64,000 nucleotides of DNA, from the NCBI RefSeq assembly GCF_000280925.3, contig NZ_CP012109.1, positions 4,980,501-5,044,500 on the forward strand, read 5' to 3'. This DNA is from Myxococcus hansupus. Lineage in GTDB: Bacteria; Myxococcota; Myxococcia; Myxococcales; Myxococcaceae. A program made the translations under genes and the position numbers. Numbering within the stretch: the stretch's first letter is position 1; every line of letters begins with the position of its first letter. A model generated the notes under the pieces. It was not told where the DNA came from, made no database searches, and was given only the letters and a program-made list of their open reading frames with translations. Positions 25,555 through 35,149 of the stretch are shown here, in pieces.

Positions 25555-27195
25555 CTAAGGCGTTGCGGGGATGCTGTAGACGCCCGCCTTGGGGCCCTGG
25601 GTGATGGCGTAGACGGCCAGTGAGTCATTCTCACCACCGAAGGACACCGGCACCTGGACGCCCTGGTCCAGCGTCTTCTTCGCCTGCGTCTTCACGTCGT
25701 ACACGGCCACGTCATAGGTGTCCGAGTCCATGCGGGCATACGTCACCAGCAGCCGCTGCCCGTCCGTGGAGACCTTGTAGCTGAAGATGCCCTGCAGCCA
25801 CGTCTTGGGGGCCTCGGCCTGCTTGGGCAGGTCCAACGCCATGAAGTCACAGGAGCGCCCGTTCCGGATGCAGTTGGAGCGGAACACCACCTGGCTGTTC
25901 CCCGGCGTGAAGCCATACCCGAAGACACCCTGTTGCACCTTCGAGGCCTTCTCCTCTCCCAAGGCGTAGAGCATCAGGTCCACGGAGTACGCGGGCTTGA
26001 GGATGCGTGACAGGAACGCGACGTGGCGCCCATCCGCCCCCCAGACGAAGTTGGGCACGCGGCCGCCCACCTGCTTCGTCGCCCCGTCCGGCAACGCGGC
26101 CACCGACATCAACCCCGCGTTGGCCGTCGAGTCGTACTTCTCCAGGAAGCCCACCGCCTGCGAGTCCGGCGAGAAGGCCAGCTTCTCCACCTGCACGCCC
26201 AGCTTGCGCCCCGCGCCGCCCGACGCCGGGCCCAGGTGCAGGTCCCCCGGCACGTTGGGCTTGCCGTTCTCCGTGCGCGCCAGCCACTTGCTGTCCGGCG
26301 AGAAACCAAACACCCCCGACGCCACCGCCAGCCGCTTCGCCTTCAGCTCCGGCAGCTCGGCCAGGTGCAAGTCATACAGCCCCGGCACCGACTCGCTGCG
26401 CACCTGGAACGCCACGCGCTGGCCGTCCGGCGAGACTTCGTAGTCCCCCACCTGGTCGGAGATCTTGAGGGGCGCGGCGTCGGGCTTCTCCACCGACACC
26501 GCCGCCAGCCCGCCCGCCGCGGACAGCCGGCGCTTGAAGAGCAGCGTCTTCCCATCCGGGGTGAACTGGGCCGTGCTGACCTCCGCCGCCACGTCCGTGA
26601 AGGGCCCCGACGGCAGCGCGCCCAGCTTCAGCTTGCCCCCATCCACGTACGCCAGCTTCGTCCCGTCCGGGCTGGGCAGCATGTAGCTGACCGCCGTGCC
26701 CAGCACCGTGGGCGCCGCCTTCGCGTCGCCCAGGGCCACCACGTTCAACACGCCCGACTGCGTCGCCGGGCTGTAATCCGCCAGGAAGAGCACGTGTTTG
26801 GAGCCCGGCGCCGTGAGCTGCCCGCCGGGGACGTTCGTCACGCCCTCCCCCAGCTTGCGCGGCTCGCCGCCCGCCACCGGCACGGCGTACAGCTCGCCCA
26901 GCACCATCTGCGGCGGGATGCCGTCCATGCGGGGCTTCTGCCCGTTGGCGATGTACGTGGCGAAGTGGCCATCCGGCGTCACCCGCAGGTCCGTCACTCG
27001 GCCCGAGGCGAGCAGCGTCCCCTGCCCCGCTCCGGGCGCTCCCGGCGGGGGCGGCTTCTCCGCTGTCGCGGCGGCCTTGGTGCGGCGCACTCCCGGCGCC
27101 TCCGAGCCCCCGTTCTCGCCCTGCTTGCAGCCCGTGCCGGCCATCACCAGCGAGGCCAGCAGGCCCACGGTCCAAAGACGCCCCTGCCGCATCAT
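25555..27195 (-). CDS. Lipoprotein with WD40-like (PD40) beta-propeller repeats
   Basis: A 546-residue lipoprotein. The N-terminus [16 protein letters not shown] is followed by the lipobox VMAGTGC. The mature part is built of PD40/TolB-type blades marked by repeats such as [50 protein letters not shown] and [10 protein letters not shown]. It probably forms a seven-bladed periplasmic scaffold or binding platform. The ATG overlaps the trmFO stop (ATGA), so the two are coupled. The AglW/TolB family shares this fold, but no gliding role can be claimed from the sequence. Confidence 0.8.
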   Translation of the reverse strand: MMRQGRLWTVGLLASLVMAGTGCKQGENGGSEAPGVRRTKAAATAEKPPPPGAPGAGQGTLLASGRVTDLRVTPDGHFATYIANGQKPRMDGIPPQMVLGELYAVPVAGGEPRKLGEGVTNVPGGQLTAPGSKHVLFLADYSPATQSGVLNVVALGDAKAAPTVLGTAVSYMLPSPDGTKLAYVDGGKLKLGALPSGPFTDVAAEVSTAQFTPDGKTLLFKRRLSAAGGLAAVSVEKPDAAPLKISDQVGDYEVSPDGQRVAFQVRSESVPGLYDLHLAELPELKAKRLAVASGVFGFSPDSKWLARTENGKPNVPGDLHLGPASGGAGRKLGVQVEKLAFSPDSQAVGFLEKYDSTANAGLMSVAALPDGATKQVGGRVPNFVWGADGRHVAFLSRILKPAYSVDLMLYALGEEKASKVQQGVFGYGFTPGNSQVVFRSNCIRNGRSCDFMALDLPKQAEAPKTWLQGIFSYKVSTDGQRLLVTYARMDSDTYDVAVYDVKTQAKKTLDQGVQVPVSFGGENDSLAVYAITQGPKAGVYSIPATP

Positions 27196-28565
27196 GCGCT
27201 CCTCTGCTCCCGGTGCTCGGGGCTGCCCGCTGCCGGGACGCCCGCGTGTGGCAGCCATGCCGCCAGGTCCTGCTTCGCCCGCGCCGAATACGCCGCGCGC
27301 TTCTCCGCCTTCTTCATGCGGCCGGTGATGGGCGGGAAGATGCCGAAGATGATGTTGGAGGGCTGGTGCGGGTAGTCCGGTGGATGCGCCTCCCCCGTCA
27401 CGTGCCGCAAGAGCGCGCCCATGGCCGTGGTGGCCGGCGGCGGAACCCACTCCGTCCCCGTCAGCTTCGCATGCAGCGCCAACGCCACCAGGTATCCACA
27501 TGCCGCGCTCTCCACGTAACCCTCCACGCCGGAGACCTGGCCCGCGAAGTAGAGCCGGGGCTCCGTCTTCAGCGACAAGTCCTTCGACAACAGCCGGGGC
27601 GAGTCGATGAAGGTGTTTCGGTGGATCTGCCCCATCCGGAGGAATTCCGCCTGCTGAAGTCCGGGGATGAAGTTCGCGAAGATGCGCTTTTGTTCACCCC
27701 AGGTCAGCCGCGTCTGGAAGCCCACCATGTTCCATGACGTGCCGCCCACGTCCTCCATGCGGAGCTGCACCACCGCGTAGGGGTCCTGCCCCGTGCGCGG
27801 GTCTCTCAGCCCCACCGGCTTCATGGGCCCGTAGGCCAGGGTGTCGTCGCCGCGCTCGGCCATCACTTCGATGGGCAGACACCCTTCGAAGTACTTGGGT
27901 TCCTCGAAAGCGTGCGGCACCACCTTCTGGCCCGCCTTCAGCTCGGCGATGAAGCGGTGGTACTCGTCCTTCGTCATCGGCAGGTTGAGGTAGTCGTCCC
28001 CGCCGCCCTTGCCGTAGCGGCTCTGGCGGAACGCCACGTTCATGTCGATGGAGTCCGCGGACAGGATGGGCGCGATGGCGTCGTAGAAGTAGAGCTTGGT
28101 GCCCACGTGGCGCTCCAGCTCCCGCGTCAGCGCGTCCGACGTGAGCGGCCCCGACGCAATCACCACCGGGCCTTCGTCGGGCAGGCGCTCCACTTCACCG
28201 GCGACCAGCTCCACGCCCGGATGGCTCAGCAGCGACTGCGTGATGGCCCCCGAGAAGCCATCGCGCTCCACCGCCAGCGCGTCACCGGCGGGCACCCGGT
28301 TCGCGTCCGCGGCGCTCAGCACCACCGAGCCCAGGGCGCGCAGCTCCGCGTGCAGCAGGCCAATGGCGCTCTCCGGGTTGTCCGAGCGCAGCGAGTTGCT
28401 GCACACCAGCTCCGCCAGCGCGTCCGACTTATGCGCCGGCGAACGCTTGTGGGGCTTCATCTCGCGCAGCACCACCGGCACCCCGCGGCGGGCGAGCTGG
28501 TAGGCGCACTCGGTTCCCGCCAGACCTCCGCCAATCACCGTCACCCGCTGCTTTTGATCCGACAT
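27192..28565 (-). CDS. trmFO: Methylenetetrahydrofolate-tRNA-(uracil-5-)-methyltransferase TrmFO
   Basis: Folate- and FAD-dependent enzyme that makes 5-methyluridine-54 in tRNA. It is 457 residues long. The FAD-binding [15 protein letters not shown] lies at 10-24, the conserved Cys55 in [10 protein letters not shown], and a second catalytic Cys near 222 in [15 protein letters not shown]. The C-terminal FAD segment is [20 protein letters not shown]. The start was set at the second ATG (28565) because the GGGAGG RBS abuts the first. It is coupled to the lipoprotein gene downstream. Confidence 0.95.
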   Translation of the reverse strand: MSDQKQRVTVIGGGLAGTECAYQLARRGVPVVLREMKPHKRSPAHKSDALAELVCSNSLRSDNPESAIGLLHAELRALGSVVLSAADANRVPAGDALAVERDGFSGAITQSLLSHPGVELVAGEVERLPDEGPVVIASGPLTSDALTRELERHVGTKLYFYDAIAPILSADSIDMNVAFRQSRYGKGGGDDYLNLPMTKDEYHRFIAELKAGQKVVPHAFEEPKYFEGCLPIEVMAERGDDTLAYGPMKPVGLRDPRTGQDPYAVVQLRMEDVGGTSWNMVGFQTRLTWGEQKRIFANFIPGLQQAEFLRMGQIHRNTFIDSPRLLSKDLSLKTEPRLYFAGQVSGVEGYVESAACGYLVALALHAKLTGTEWVPPPATTAMGALLRHVTGEAHPPDYPHQPSNIIFGIFPPITGRMKKAEKRAAYSARAKQDLAAWLPHAGVPAAGSPEHREQRSA

Positions 28566-28839
28566 CCGCATCCTCCCGGCCCGCGCGCGCGGGGCCGTCC
28601 CACCTCTGTTAGCAGGACTGACACGCCCTGTCCCAGCGTCGATTCAGCCGTGCACCAGGCCACGCCTCCGCTCGGGGCCCGCGCCTGCCCGGCCGCTCAG
28701 CAGGCCGCCGCCATCCCCGTCTGGAAGGCGCGGTTTCCCTACCTGGGTTGAACCCCTACGTTTCTCGCGTTCGCCGCTCGGGGGCGGCCTGCATCCGGGC
28801 GAGCGCCAAATGAACTCGAAGACTGGGAGTACCGAAGCC
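28566..28839. other. 274-bp divergent intergenic region
   Basis: It separates the trmFO and DksA-like starts and must hold both promoters. No clear -35/-10 pair, sigma-54 site or long inverted repeat stands out. GGGAGG ahead of trmFO and GGGAG ahead of the DksA-like ATG are the only clear signals. No gene is seen in it. Confidence 0.5.
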
Positions 28840-29232
28840 ATGGCCACCCGACGAATCCAGGACCTGAACCGGATCCGCGAACTCCTGCAGCGCCGGCGCC
28901 GGGAAATCCTCAGCGCCAACGAGGGTGCGCACCGCGAGCTCACCGCCCTGAAGAACCAGGAGCGCGACCCCGAGTACGAGGAGAACGCCCAGTCCGAGCT
29001 CGCTGACTACACCCTGTCCAGCCTGATGGAGGCGCAGCGGCGGGAGATCATGCTCATCGACGCCGCGCTGCGCCGCATGGAGATGAACGTCTTCGGCGAG
29101 TGCGTGGACTGCGGCTTCGAGATTCCCATTGAACGCCTGGAGGCCCTGCCCTTCGCCATCCGCTGCGAAGAGGACGCCAGCATCCACGAGCTGGAGACGC
29201 GCGGCGGCCCCATGGCCAGCCCGTCCCTCTGA
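28840..29232 (+). CDS. DksA/TraR-family zinc-finger protein with an altered fourth ligand
   Basis: A 130-residue protein: an N-terminal coiled-coil hairpin (about 5-82) and a C-terminal C4-type finger. Cysteines are C88 and C91 (GECVDCG) and C109 (AIRC), but the position of the fourth Cys is Asp112. DksA proteins insert their coiled-coil into the RNA polymerase secondary channel and act with ppGpp. The acidic tip here is DPEYEEN (43-49). I chose the ATG at 28840, preceded by GGGAG; an earlier ATG at 28810 would add ten residues. It converges with the TolR-like gene. Confidence 0.82.
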   Translation: MATRRIQDLNRIRELLQRRRREILSANEGAHRELTALKNQERDPEYEENAQSELADYTLSSLMEAQRREIMLIDAALRRMEMNVFGECVDCGFEIPIERLEALPFAIRCEEDASIHELETRGGPMASPSL

Positions 29233-29246
29233 GGGACCACCGGGTA

Positions 29247-29275
29247 CGCGCTCCCGGTGCCGCCCCGGGAGCGTG
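29247..29275. terminator. Bidirectional terminator hairpin between convergent genes
   Basis: CGCTCCCGG / CCGGGAGCG (29249-29257 and 29265-29273) with a 7-nt loop, extended by a G-T and a C-G pair. It sits in the 43-bp gap between the DksA-like gene and the TolR-like gene. There is no T-run on either strand. Confidence 0.5.
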
Positions 29276-29857
29276 CTACTCGCCGTCCTTCTGCAGCACC
29301 ACGAACCGGTAGTTCTCCAGCTCGTTCTGCCCGGCCGTGTAGAGCACCGTGAGCAGCATGTCGTAGGGAATCTTCTTGTCCGCGATGACGGAGAGTTCCC
29401 CGCTGAAGGGCGCCGACGGGTTGCGCGCGGCGATGTACTTCAGCTTCTCCACTTCCTTCTTCAACTGCGCGTCCAGCGGCAGCACCAGCCGGCCCTGAAG
29501 CAGGTCCGCGGGGAACTGGCCGTTCTGCAGCCGCAGGACTTCCCGCTCGCCCACCAGGACGTTCTTGGGGGTGATCGTGACGGCCACCGTGTCGCGGGGC
29601 GTCGCGCGCGTGGAGGACACCGGCGGACGCACGTCCTCGGACGCCGTCACCGCCGCGGACGACGACGCGAAGGACTTGAGCAGGAACACCAGGAGGATGG
29701 TCATCATGTCCATCATCGCGGTGATGTTCAGCTCCTTGATCTCCCCCGCCGCCTCACGCTCCTTGCGCTTCTTGCGCGCCAGCGCCCGGCGGAAGCTCAG
29801 CCGCGCCACCGTCTCCGCGTCGGGCGTGTCCAGCGCGGGTGTCGTCGGCTCGGCCAT
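29276..29857 (-). CDS. ExbD/TolR-family protein (second TolR of the aglX operon)
   Basis: A 193-residue protein with a short cytoplasmic N-terminus, one membrane helix at about 43-65 and a periplasmic domain. The proton-path Asp lies in NITAMMDMMTILLVF. ExbD/TolR proteins pair with TolQ/ExbB to form proton-driven motors. It starts 2 bp after aglV, so three genes (TolQ, TolR, TolR) form one operon, the same composition as the M. xanthus aglRQS motor operon. Its own role in motility is not known to me. Confidence 0.85.
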   Translation of the reverse strand: MAEPTTPALDTPDAETVARLSFRRALARKKRKEREAAGEIKELNITAMMDMMTILLVFLLKSFASSSAAVTASEDVRPPVSSTRATPRDTVAVTITPKNVLVGEREVLRLQNGQFPADLLQGRLVLPLDAQLKKEVEKLKYIAARNPSAPFSGELSVIADKKIPYDMLLTVLYTAGQNELENYRFVVLQKDGE

Positions 29858-29859
29858 GG

Positions 29860-30381
29860 CTAGATGGCTCCCAGCGTGACGTCCGGGAACAGCAGCCGGC
29901 GCTCGCGGCCCTGCGTCTCGCGGATGGCGTCCAGCGTCTGCGTCAGCGTCTCGTAGGGGACGTCCGGGTCCGCGCCCACGATGACCTTCGTCTCCTGCGG
30001 GAAGGCGGATTTGATCTCCACCATCTTCGCGTTGAGCGCGCCGAAGTCGTGCGCCCCATCCGCCTTCACCGGGATGGTGGGCGCGCCGGCCTCCCCGAGG
30101 ATGGCGTTCTCACTGCTGACGAAGTGCCCCTTCTTCGAGATGAGCACCGACAGCGTCAGCTTGGGCCCGTCGTCCGGGTTCTCCTGCGCCATGCCCGTCG
30201 TCGGTCCGCCGTAGGCGGGGGCGTTGACGTTGATGATGCCGAACGTCGCCAGCCCGGTGATGGACAGCAGCATGAAGATGATGAGGTTCATGAGGATGTC
30301 GAGGTACGGGACGATGTTCAGCTCGCCCGTCTCTTCTTCCTCGCGGACCTTCAGCTTGCGCCGGGAGTAGTGGAACGCCAT
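29860..30381 (-). CDS. aglV: TolR/ExbD-family gliding protein AglV
   Basis: A 173-residue TolR-like protein. A membrane helix at about 20-42 carries the conserved Asp (VPYLDILMNLIIFML). The periplasmic domain follows to the C-terminus. The gene lies 19 bp downstream of the TolQ homologue. The assignment to AglV rests on family, on operon position and on the gene count to aglZ, which matches the M. xanthus order as I remember it. AglV and AglX are needed for adventurous gliding, but their exact place in the machinery is not settled. Confidence 0.72.
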   Translation of the reverse strand: MAFHYSRRKLKVREEEETGELNIVPYLDILMNLIIFMLLSITGLATFGIINVNAPAYGGPTTGMAQENPDDGPKLTLSVLISKKGHFVSSENAILGEAGAPTIPVKADGAHDFGALNAKMVEIKSAFPQETKVIVGADPDVPYETLTQTLDAIRETQGRERRLLFPDVTLGAI

Positions 30382-30400
30382 GGCCGCGTGCCCTCGCGCC

Positions 30401-31138
30401 TTACGACGCGCGCGCTTCGAGCTCCGTGGTGCCCGGATCCACCGAGCCGCGGCGCGACAGCAGGTTCTCCAGCTTGAGCGCGTTCAGCTCCAGGCCCTCC
30501 ACCATGCTCTTCGCGTACGACGTGAGGAACAGGTGGAACACGATGCAGATGACCGCGATGGAGAGCGCGAAGGCGGTGTTGTTCATCGCCTTGGAGATAC
30601 CGTCCGACAGCAGCACCTGCTTCTGCTCCGCCGGCACGTTGCCCAGCGCCTGGAAGGTGCCGATGAGACCGAAGATGGTGCCCACCAGCCCCACCAGCGT
30701 GGCGATGTTCGCCAGGGACCACAGCCAGGGGATGCGCTTGGACACGTGGGGGCTGTACTCGACGATGGCCTCTTCCACCGCCTTGGAGACCTCAACCTCG
30801 CCGCGGTTGGCGTTCACCAGGCCCGCGCGGACCACCTTGGCCAGCGGCGCGTTGGGCGCCATGCCGCACACCTTCACGGCGCGGTCCAGGTTGCCGCTGC
30901 GCACCAGCTTGGCGATCTGCTCCATGAAGGGCGGCGCGTTGAGGTTGTAGCGGAACACGAGCGTGACGACCCGCTCCAGCGCCACCGCCAGCGAGCACGC
31001 CAGCCAGAACAGGTTCACGAACATGAACGGTCCGCCATCCTTGAAGAACTTGATGACGGAGTCCGTGACGCCCATCTTGCCGCCTTCCGTGGCCGCGAAG
31101 GTCACGTTCAGCAGCAGCTCGCTCACCGAGGGAATCAT
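30401..31138 (-). CDS. aglX: TolQ/ExbB/MotA-family gliding motor protein AglX
   Basis: A 245-residue proton-channel protein with three membrane helices: about 38-58, 140-165 (LANIATLVGLVGTIFGLIGTF in outline) and 185-210. The third is flanked by SKAMNNTAFALSIAV. It would form a stator-like complex with the two TolR homologues downstream. Identification as AglX rests on the TolQ family, the operon, and synteny with aglZ twelve genes away. A TolQ of the Tol-Pal or TonB system is the alternative; no tolB, pal or tonB is adjacent. ATG with AAAGGA 11 nt upstream. Confidence 0.75.
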   Translation of the reverse strand: MIPSVSELLLNVTFAATEGGKMGVTDSVIKFFKDGGPFMFVNLFWLACSLAVALERVVTLVFRYNLNAPPFMEQIAKLVRSGNLDRAVKVCGMAPNAPLAKVVRAGLVNANRGEVEVSKAVEEAIVEYSPHVSKRIPWLWSLANIATLVGLVGTIFGLIGTFQALGNVPAEQKQVLLSDGISKAMNNTAFALSIAVICIVFHLFLTSYAKSMVEGLELNALKLENLLSRRGSVDPGTTELEARAS

Positions 31139-31232
31139 TGCGCCCAGAGTCCTTTCGACGCCCGCCCCCCGGGGGGCGCCCGTCCGGAAGCGGGCACCCG
31201 CTCGACGTTCCCCGGGGAGGGAGCAGCCTGGA

Positions 31233-31262
31233 CTTGTAGGGCGGGCCCGCCAAGGCTGTCAA
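31233..31262 (-). promoter_or_regulatory. Sigma-70-type promoter of the aglX-aglV operon
   Basis: The minus strand has a perfect TTGACA (31257-31262), an 18-bp spacer and TACAAG (31233-31238). Transcription would start near 31226, giving a leader of about 88 nt that includes a GC-only palindrome at 31163-31178. Confidence 0.55.
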
Positions 31263-31299
31263 GCCGAGGACGGGCCATGCCCATGTAACTACTGGGCTT

Positions 31300-33875
31300 T
31301 CAAGCAGCCGAGGAGGCCTCGGGCGACCCACCCGGGCCGCCTGGCTGCTCGGTGATTTCGCGCCGGTAGTCGCACTCCTTGTTGGGGCACGCCACGTACG
31401 GGCCGTCCCGCTTGGAGAACTTCTGCAGCAGGTAGGGCGAGGCGCAGGTGGGGCACGGCTCGGCCAGCGGCCGGTCCCACGCGGCGAACTTGCAGTCCGG
31501 GTAGCGGTTGCAGCCGAAGAAGATCTTCCCTCGTCCGCTGCGGCGCTCCGTCAGGTAGCCCTCCTTGCACTCCGGGCACGACACGCCAATGGAGATGGGC
31601 TTGGACGTCTTGCAGTCCGGGTAGCCCGAGCAGGCGAGGAAGCGACCGAAGCGGCCCCGCTTGATGACCATGGGCTTGGTGCACTTCTCGCAAACCTCGT
31701 CGGTGGTCTCCTCCTCCACCATGACGATCTTGCCTTCGGCGTCGCGCTTGAAGTCCTTCGTGTTCTTGCAGTCCGGGTAGTTCGAGCACGCGAGGAAGTG
31801 CCCCATCTTCCCGAACTTGATGACGAAGAGGTTGCCGCACTTCTCGCAGGGGATGTCCGTCTTGATCTCCTCCCGCTTGACGTCGCGCATCTCCGCTTCG
31901 GCCTTCTCGAGCGTCTCCTTGAAGGGCCCGTAGAAGTCGTGCAGCACCGACTTCCAGTTGGCGCCGCCCTCGGAGATCTGGTCGAGCTTCTCCTCCATCG
32001 TCGCCGTGAAGGTGACGTCCAGTTCGTGGGGAAGTGCTTGACCAGCATCTCGTTGGTCATGTTCCCCAGGTCCGTGGGACGGAAGCGGCCCTCCAGCTTC
32101 TCCACGTACTTCTTGTCCTGGATGGTGGAGAGAATGGCGGCGTAGGTGGACGGACGGCCAATGCCCCGCTCTTCCAGCTCCTTCACCAGCGTGGCCTCGC
32201 TGAAGCGCGGGGGCGGCTGGGTGAAGTGCTGCTCGTGGAGCAGCTTCTGGAGGTTCAGCGCGTCGCCATCGTTGAGCACCGGCAGCTCGCCCACGGCGTC
32301 AGCCGCCTCGGCGTTCTCGTCACCGGCGGCCTTGGCCTTCTCCTTCTCCGCCTCTTCCTCCGGCGTCAGGCCGGCGCCGTACACCGCCAGGTAGCCGGCG
32401 AACTTCAGCGTGCTGCCGGAGGCGCGGAAGGTGGCCCGGCCCGCGGCGATGTCCGCGCTCGTCTGATCGTAGACGGCGGGCTTCATCTGACACGCGACGA
32501 AGCGGTTATAGATGAGCTCGTAGAGGCGATACATGTCCTCCTCGCCCATCGCCTCGAAGAAGGGCTTCACCCGCTCCGGCGGATACTCCAAGGACGTGGG
32601 CCGGATGGCCTCGTGCGCGTCCTGGGCGCTCTTCTTGCTGCGGTACACCACGGGCTCGTCGGGCAGGAACTCCTTGCCGTACTTGCCGTCGATGAACTCG
32701 CGCACCTGCTTCACCGCATCGTCGGACAGACGCGTGGAGTCCGTACGCATGTACGTGATGAGCGCCGTCTGGCCCTCGTCCCCCAGCGGCACGCCTTCGT
32801 AGAGGCGCTGCGCCAGCGTCATCGTCTTCTTCGCGGTGAAGGACAGCCGGTTGGCCGCCTCCTGCTGCAGCTTGGAGGTGATGAACGGCGCGGGCGCGTT
32901 GCGGCGGCGCTCGCGGCGGTCCACCTTGGCCACCACGAAGTTGGCCGTCTGCAGCTCGGCGACCAGGTTCTCCGTGAAGACGCGCTCCTTCAGCTCCACC
33001 TTCTTGCCGTCCAGCTTGGACAGCTTGGCCTTGAACGGCGGCGGACCGGAGGGGCCCTCCAGCAGCGCGTCCAGCGTCCAGTACTCCACGGGGACGAAGG
33101 CCTTGATTTCGTCCTCGCGCTCCACGATGAGCCGCACCGCCACGGACTGGACGCGGCCGGCGGACAGGCCCCGGCGCACCTTCTTCCAGAGCAGCGGGGA
33201 GATTTGATACCCCACCAGCCGGTCGAGGATGCGGCGCGTCTGCTGCGAGTCGTAGTTGTCCTGGTTGAGCTGGCGCGGCTGCGCGATGGCTTCCTGGATG
33301 GCCTTCTTGGTGATTTCGTTGAAGGTCACCCGGAGCGCGTCGGGGTGCGCGAGCTCCTCCTTGATGTGCCACGCAATGGCCTCGCCCTCGCGGTCGGGGT
33401 CCGTGGCCAGGAAGACGCGGTCGGCCGACTTCGCCATCTTCTTGAGCTCGTTGAGCACCTTCTCCTTGCCCTTGATGACCGTGTACTCGGGCTGGAAGTC
33501 GTGCTCCACGTCGACGCCCATCTTGCTCTTGGGCAAGTCCTTCACGTGGCCCACGGACGCCTTCACCGTGTAGCCGGAGCCCAGGTACTTCTTGATGGTC
33601 TTCGCCTTGGCGGGAGACTCCACGACGACCAGGTAGTGCGGGCCCTTGCCGCGCGGCGTGGCCTCCTCCTCCGCGTCGGCCTCGACGGTGGGGAGCTCGT
33701 CGTCATCGCCCTTCTTGGCGCGGCCGCGGGCCGCCGTCTTCTTCTTCGCGGCGGTCTTCTTCTTGGCCGCAGGCTTCTTCTTTGCGGCGGCCTTCTTGGC
33801 GGCGGCCTTCTTGACGGGCGCCTTCTCCTCGGCCGCCTCAGTCTCTTCCACCTTCTTCTTCGTCCGCGTGGCCAT
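31300..33875 (-). CDS. topA: DNA topoisomerase I, interrupted by a -1 frameshift in this sequence
   Basis: Type IA topoisomerase that relaxes negative supercoils. It has a Lys/Ala-rich tail (about 1-65), then Toprim (YLVVVESPAKAKTIKKYLG near 82 and ATDPDREGEA). The active-site Tyr375 is in TYMRTDSTR. Four C4 zinc fingers (CEKC...CSNYPDC, CEKC...CSGYPDC, CPEC...CNRYPDC, CPTC...CPNKEC) close the protein. The frame breaks at a G-run (32028-32031): reading through gives HFPTNWTS, while one added base restores HFPHELDVTFTATMEEK and joins the zinc-finger part. Taken literally, the first frame runs on out of register to 31551. The gene is normally essential, so a sequencing error is the likeliest cause. 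It follows dprA. Confidence 0.88.
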
Positions 33876-33886
33876 GACTCTCCTAC

Positions 33887-35011
33887 CTAGATTCTTTCGT
33901 ACAGCCTGCCCGGGTGCTGGATGACCAGCCCCGTCAACTCCAACTCCACCAGCGCGCCAACGAGCGCGGCCGGTGAAAGGGTGCTGCCGATCAGCACCTC
34001 ATCGAAACTCCGGGGAACCCGGTCCAACATCGCGAAGGTCCCCTTCGCTTCCGCCGAGAGCGCCTCCCACGAGCCCAGTGCCCCTGGGAGTGGAACCGCC
34101 GCGAGCGGATCCACTTTCAGCACCCTCCACACATCTTCCGGCGCCAGGCACGCTGTCGCATGCCCGTCCCGCAGCAGCGTGTTGCAGCCGAACGCCGCCT
34201 CCTGCCGCACGTCGCCCGGCATCGCGAGCACCGGCCGCCCCTGCGCCCGCCCCGCCTCCGCCGTGTAGAGACTCCCCGACTTCTTCCCCGCCCGCATCAC
34301 CAGGACCGCGTCCGATGCCCCGGAGATGAGCCGGTTGCGGCGCGGGAAAGTCGTGGTGCTTGCCCGCACGCCGGGAGGCAGCTCGCTGAAGAACATGCCC
34401 CCTCTGTCCAGGAAGTGAGGGAGCAGGCGGGCTTGCGCCGTGTCGAACGCATCCAGGGCGGAACCCAGGAAGGCCCACGTCTCTCCCCGCGCGTCCAGGG
34501 CGCCCCAATGGCAGGCCTGGTCCACCCCCGCCGCCGCCCCCGACACCACGCCCACCCCGGCCTCCGCCACCCGCCGGGCGAAGCGCCTCGCCAGGGGCAG
34601 GAAGCCCTGATCCGGGTGCCGGCTGCCCACCATGGCCAGCCGCCGCCGAGGCATCCCCGGCGAGCCCCGGTAGAAGAGCAGCGGGGGCGCGTCCAGCACC
34701 TCGACCAGCCGCTCCGGATAGGCCCGCTGGCCCGCGAAGGCCACGCCCATGCCCGAGGCCCGGCACGCAGACAGGACCCGGTCCGCCAGCGGCGCGAGGC
34801 GCTCCACGGTGGCCAGCCGGCGGCGCACCTGTGGTGAAACCGGCGCTTGGGACACCCAGTCTCGTACAGGAGTCGCGACCAAGGGGGAGAGGCTTCCGTC
34901 AGCGAACGCGCGCAGGGCGGCCAGCGTCCTCGGCCCCAGGCCGGGAACGGCCCAGAGCGCGAGGCATGCCTGCTGCTCCGCCGTGAGGCTGTCCGTCTCA
35001 GCGTCCGCCAT
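33887..35011 (-). CDS. dprA: DNA-processing protein DprA
   Basis: A 374-residue protein that loads RecA on single-stranded DNA during natural transformation. The N-terminal helix-hairpin-helix region (about 10-65) contains AVPGLGPRTLAALRAF. The Rossmann-fold domain has AMVGSRHPD, GVVSGAAAGVDQACHWGAL, TFPRRNRLISGASDAVLVM and AGRAQGRPVLAMPGD. A DML1-like winged helix closes it (about 305-374). The ATG at 35011 follows GGGGGA; a GTG eight codons earlier is less likely. topA begins 11 bp downstream, an arrangement common in bacteria. Confidence 0.93.
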   Translation of the reverse strand: MADAETDSLTAEQQACLALWAVPGLGPRTLAALRAFADGSLSPLVATPVRDWVSQAPVSPQVRRRLATVERLAPLADRVLSACRASGMGVAFAGQRAYPERLVEVLDAPPLLFYRGSPGMPRRRLAMVGSRHPDQGFLPLARRFARRVAEAGVGVVSGAAAGVDQACHWGALDARGETWAFLGSALDAFDTAQARLLPHFLDRGGMFFSELPPGVRASTTTFPRRNRLISGASDAVLVMRAGKKSGSLYTAEAGRAQGRPVLAMPGDVRQEAAFGCNTLLRDGHATACLAPEDVWRVLKVDPLAAVPLPGALGSWEALSAEAKGTFAMLDRVPRSFDEVLIGSTLSPAALVGALVELELTGLVIQHPGRLYERI

Positions 35012-35070
35012 ACCCGTCCCCCGCTCGATACCCACCTATATAGAAGGTGGGGCCGCTGGGAGGGGCGCGA

Positions 35071-35099
35071 CACATAAACACCGGACCGCCACCGGTCAA
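35071..35099 (-). promoter_or_regulatory. Sigma-70-type promoter candidate for dprA-topA
   Basis: TTGACC (35094-35099), a 17-bp spacer and TATGTG (35071-35076) on the minus strand. The predicted start is near 35064. The -35 is good and the -10 moderate. It lies just past the hairpin that follows the LysM gene. Confidence 0.4.
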
Positions 35100-35106
35100 G
35101 CACTCA

Positions 35107-35125
35107 GCCCCTCCGTATGAGGGGC
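35107..35125 (-). terminator. Hairpin after the LysM gene
   Basis: GCCCCTC / GAGGGGC, a 7-bp stem with a 5-nt loop, 25 bp beyond the LysM stop codon and ahead of the dprA promoter candidate. There is no T-run on the minus strand. Confidence 0.45.
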
Positions 35126-35149
35126 CGGATGCACTTTTCCTGCCGCCGC

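Noticed and set aside
27196-27501. N-terminal extension of the propeller lipoprotein
   Set aside because: The extra 102 codons overlap trmFO antiphase and are not protein-like, while the ATG at 27195 opens a clean lipoprotein signal.
31163-31178. GC-only palindrome CGCCCCCC/GGGGGGCG as a topA terminator
   Set aside because: It lies beyond the aglX promoter candidate, inside the aglX leader, so it would attenuate aglX. It has no T-run and may be chance in a GC-rich region.
32034-33890. A 618-codon plus-strand frame opposite topA
   Set aside because: Shadow of topA. The long Leu/Arg stretch is the complement of the Lys/Ala tail.
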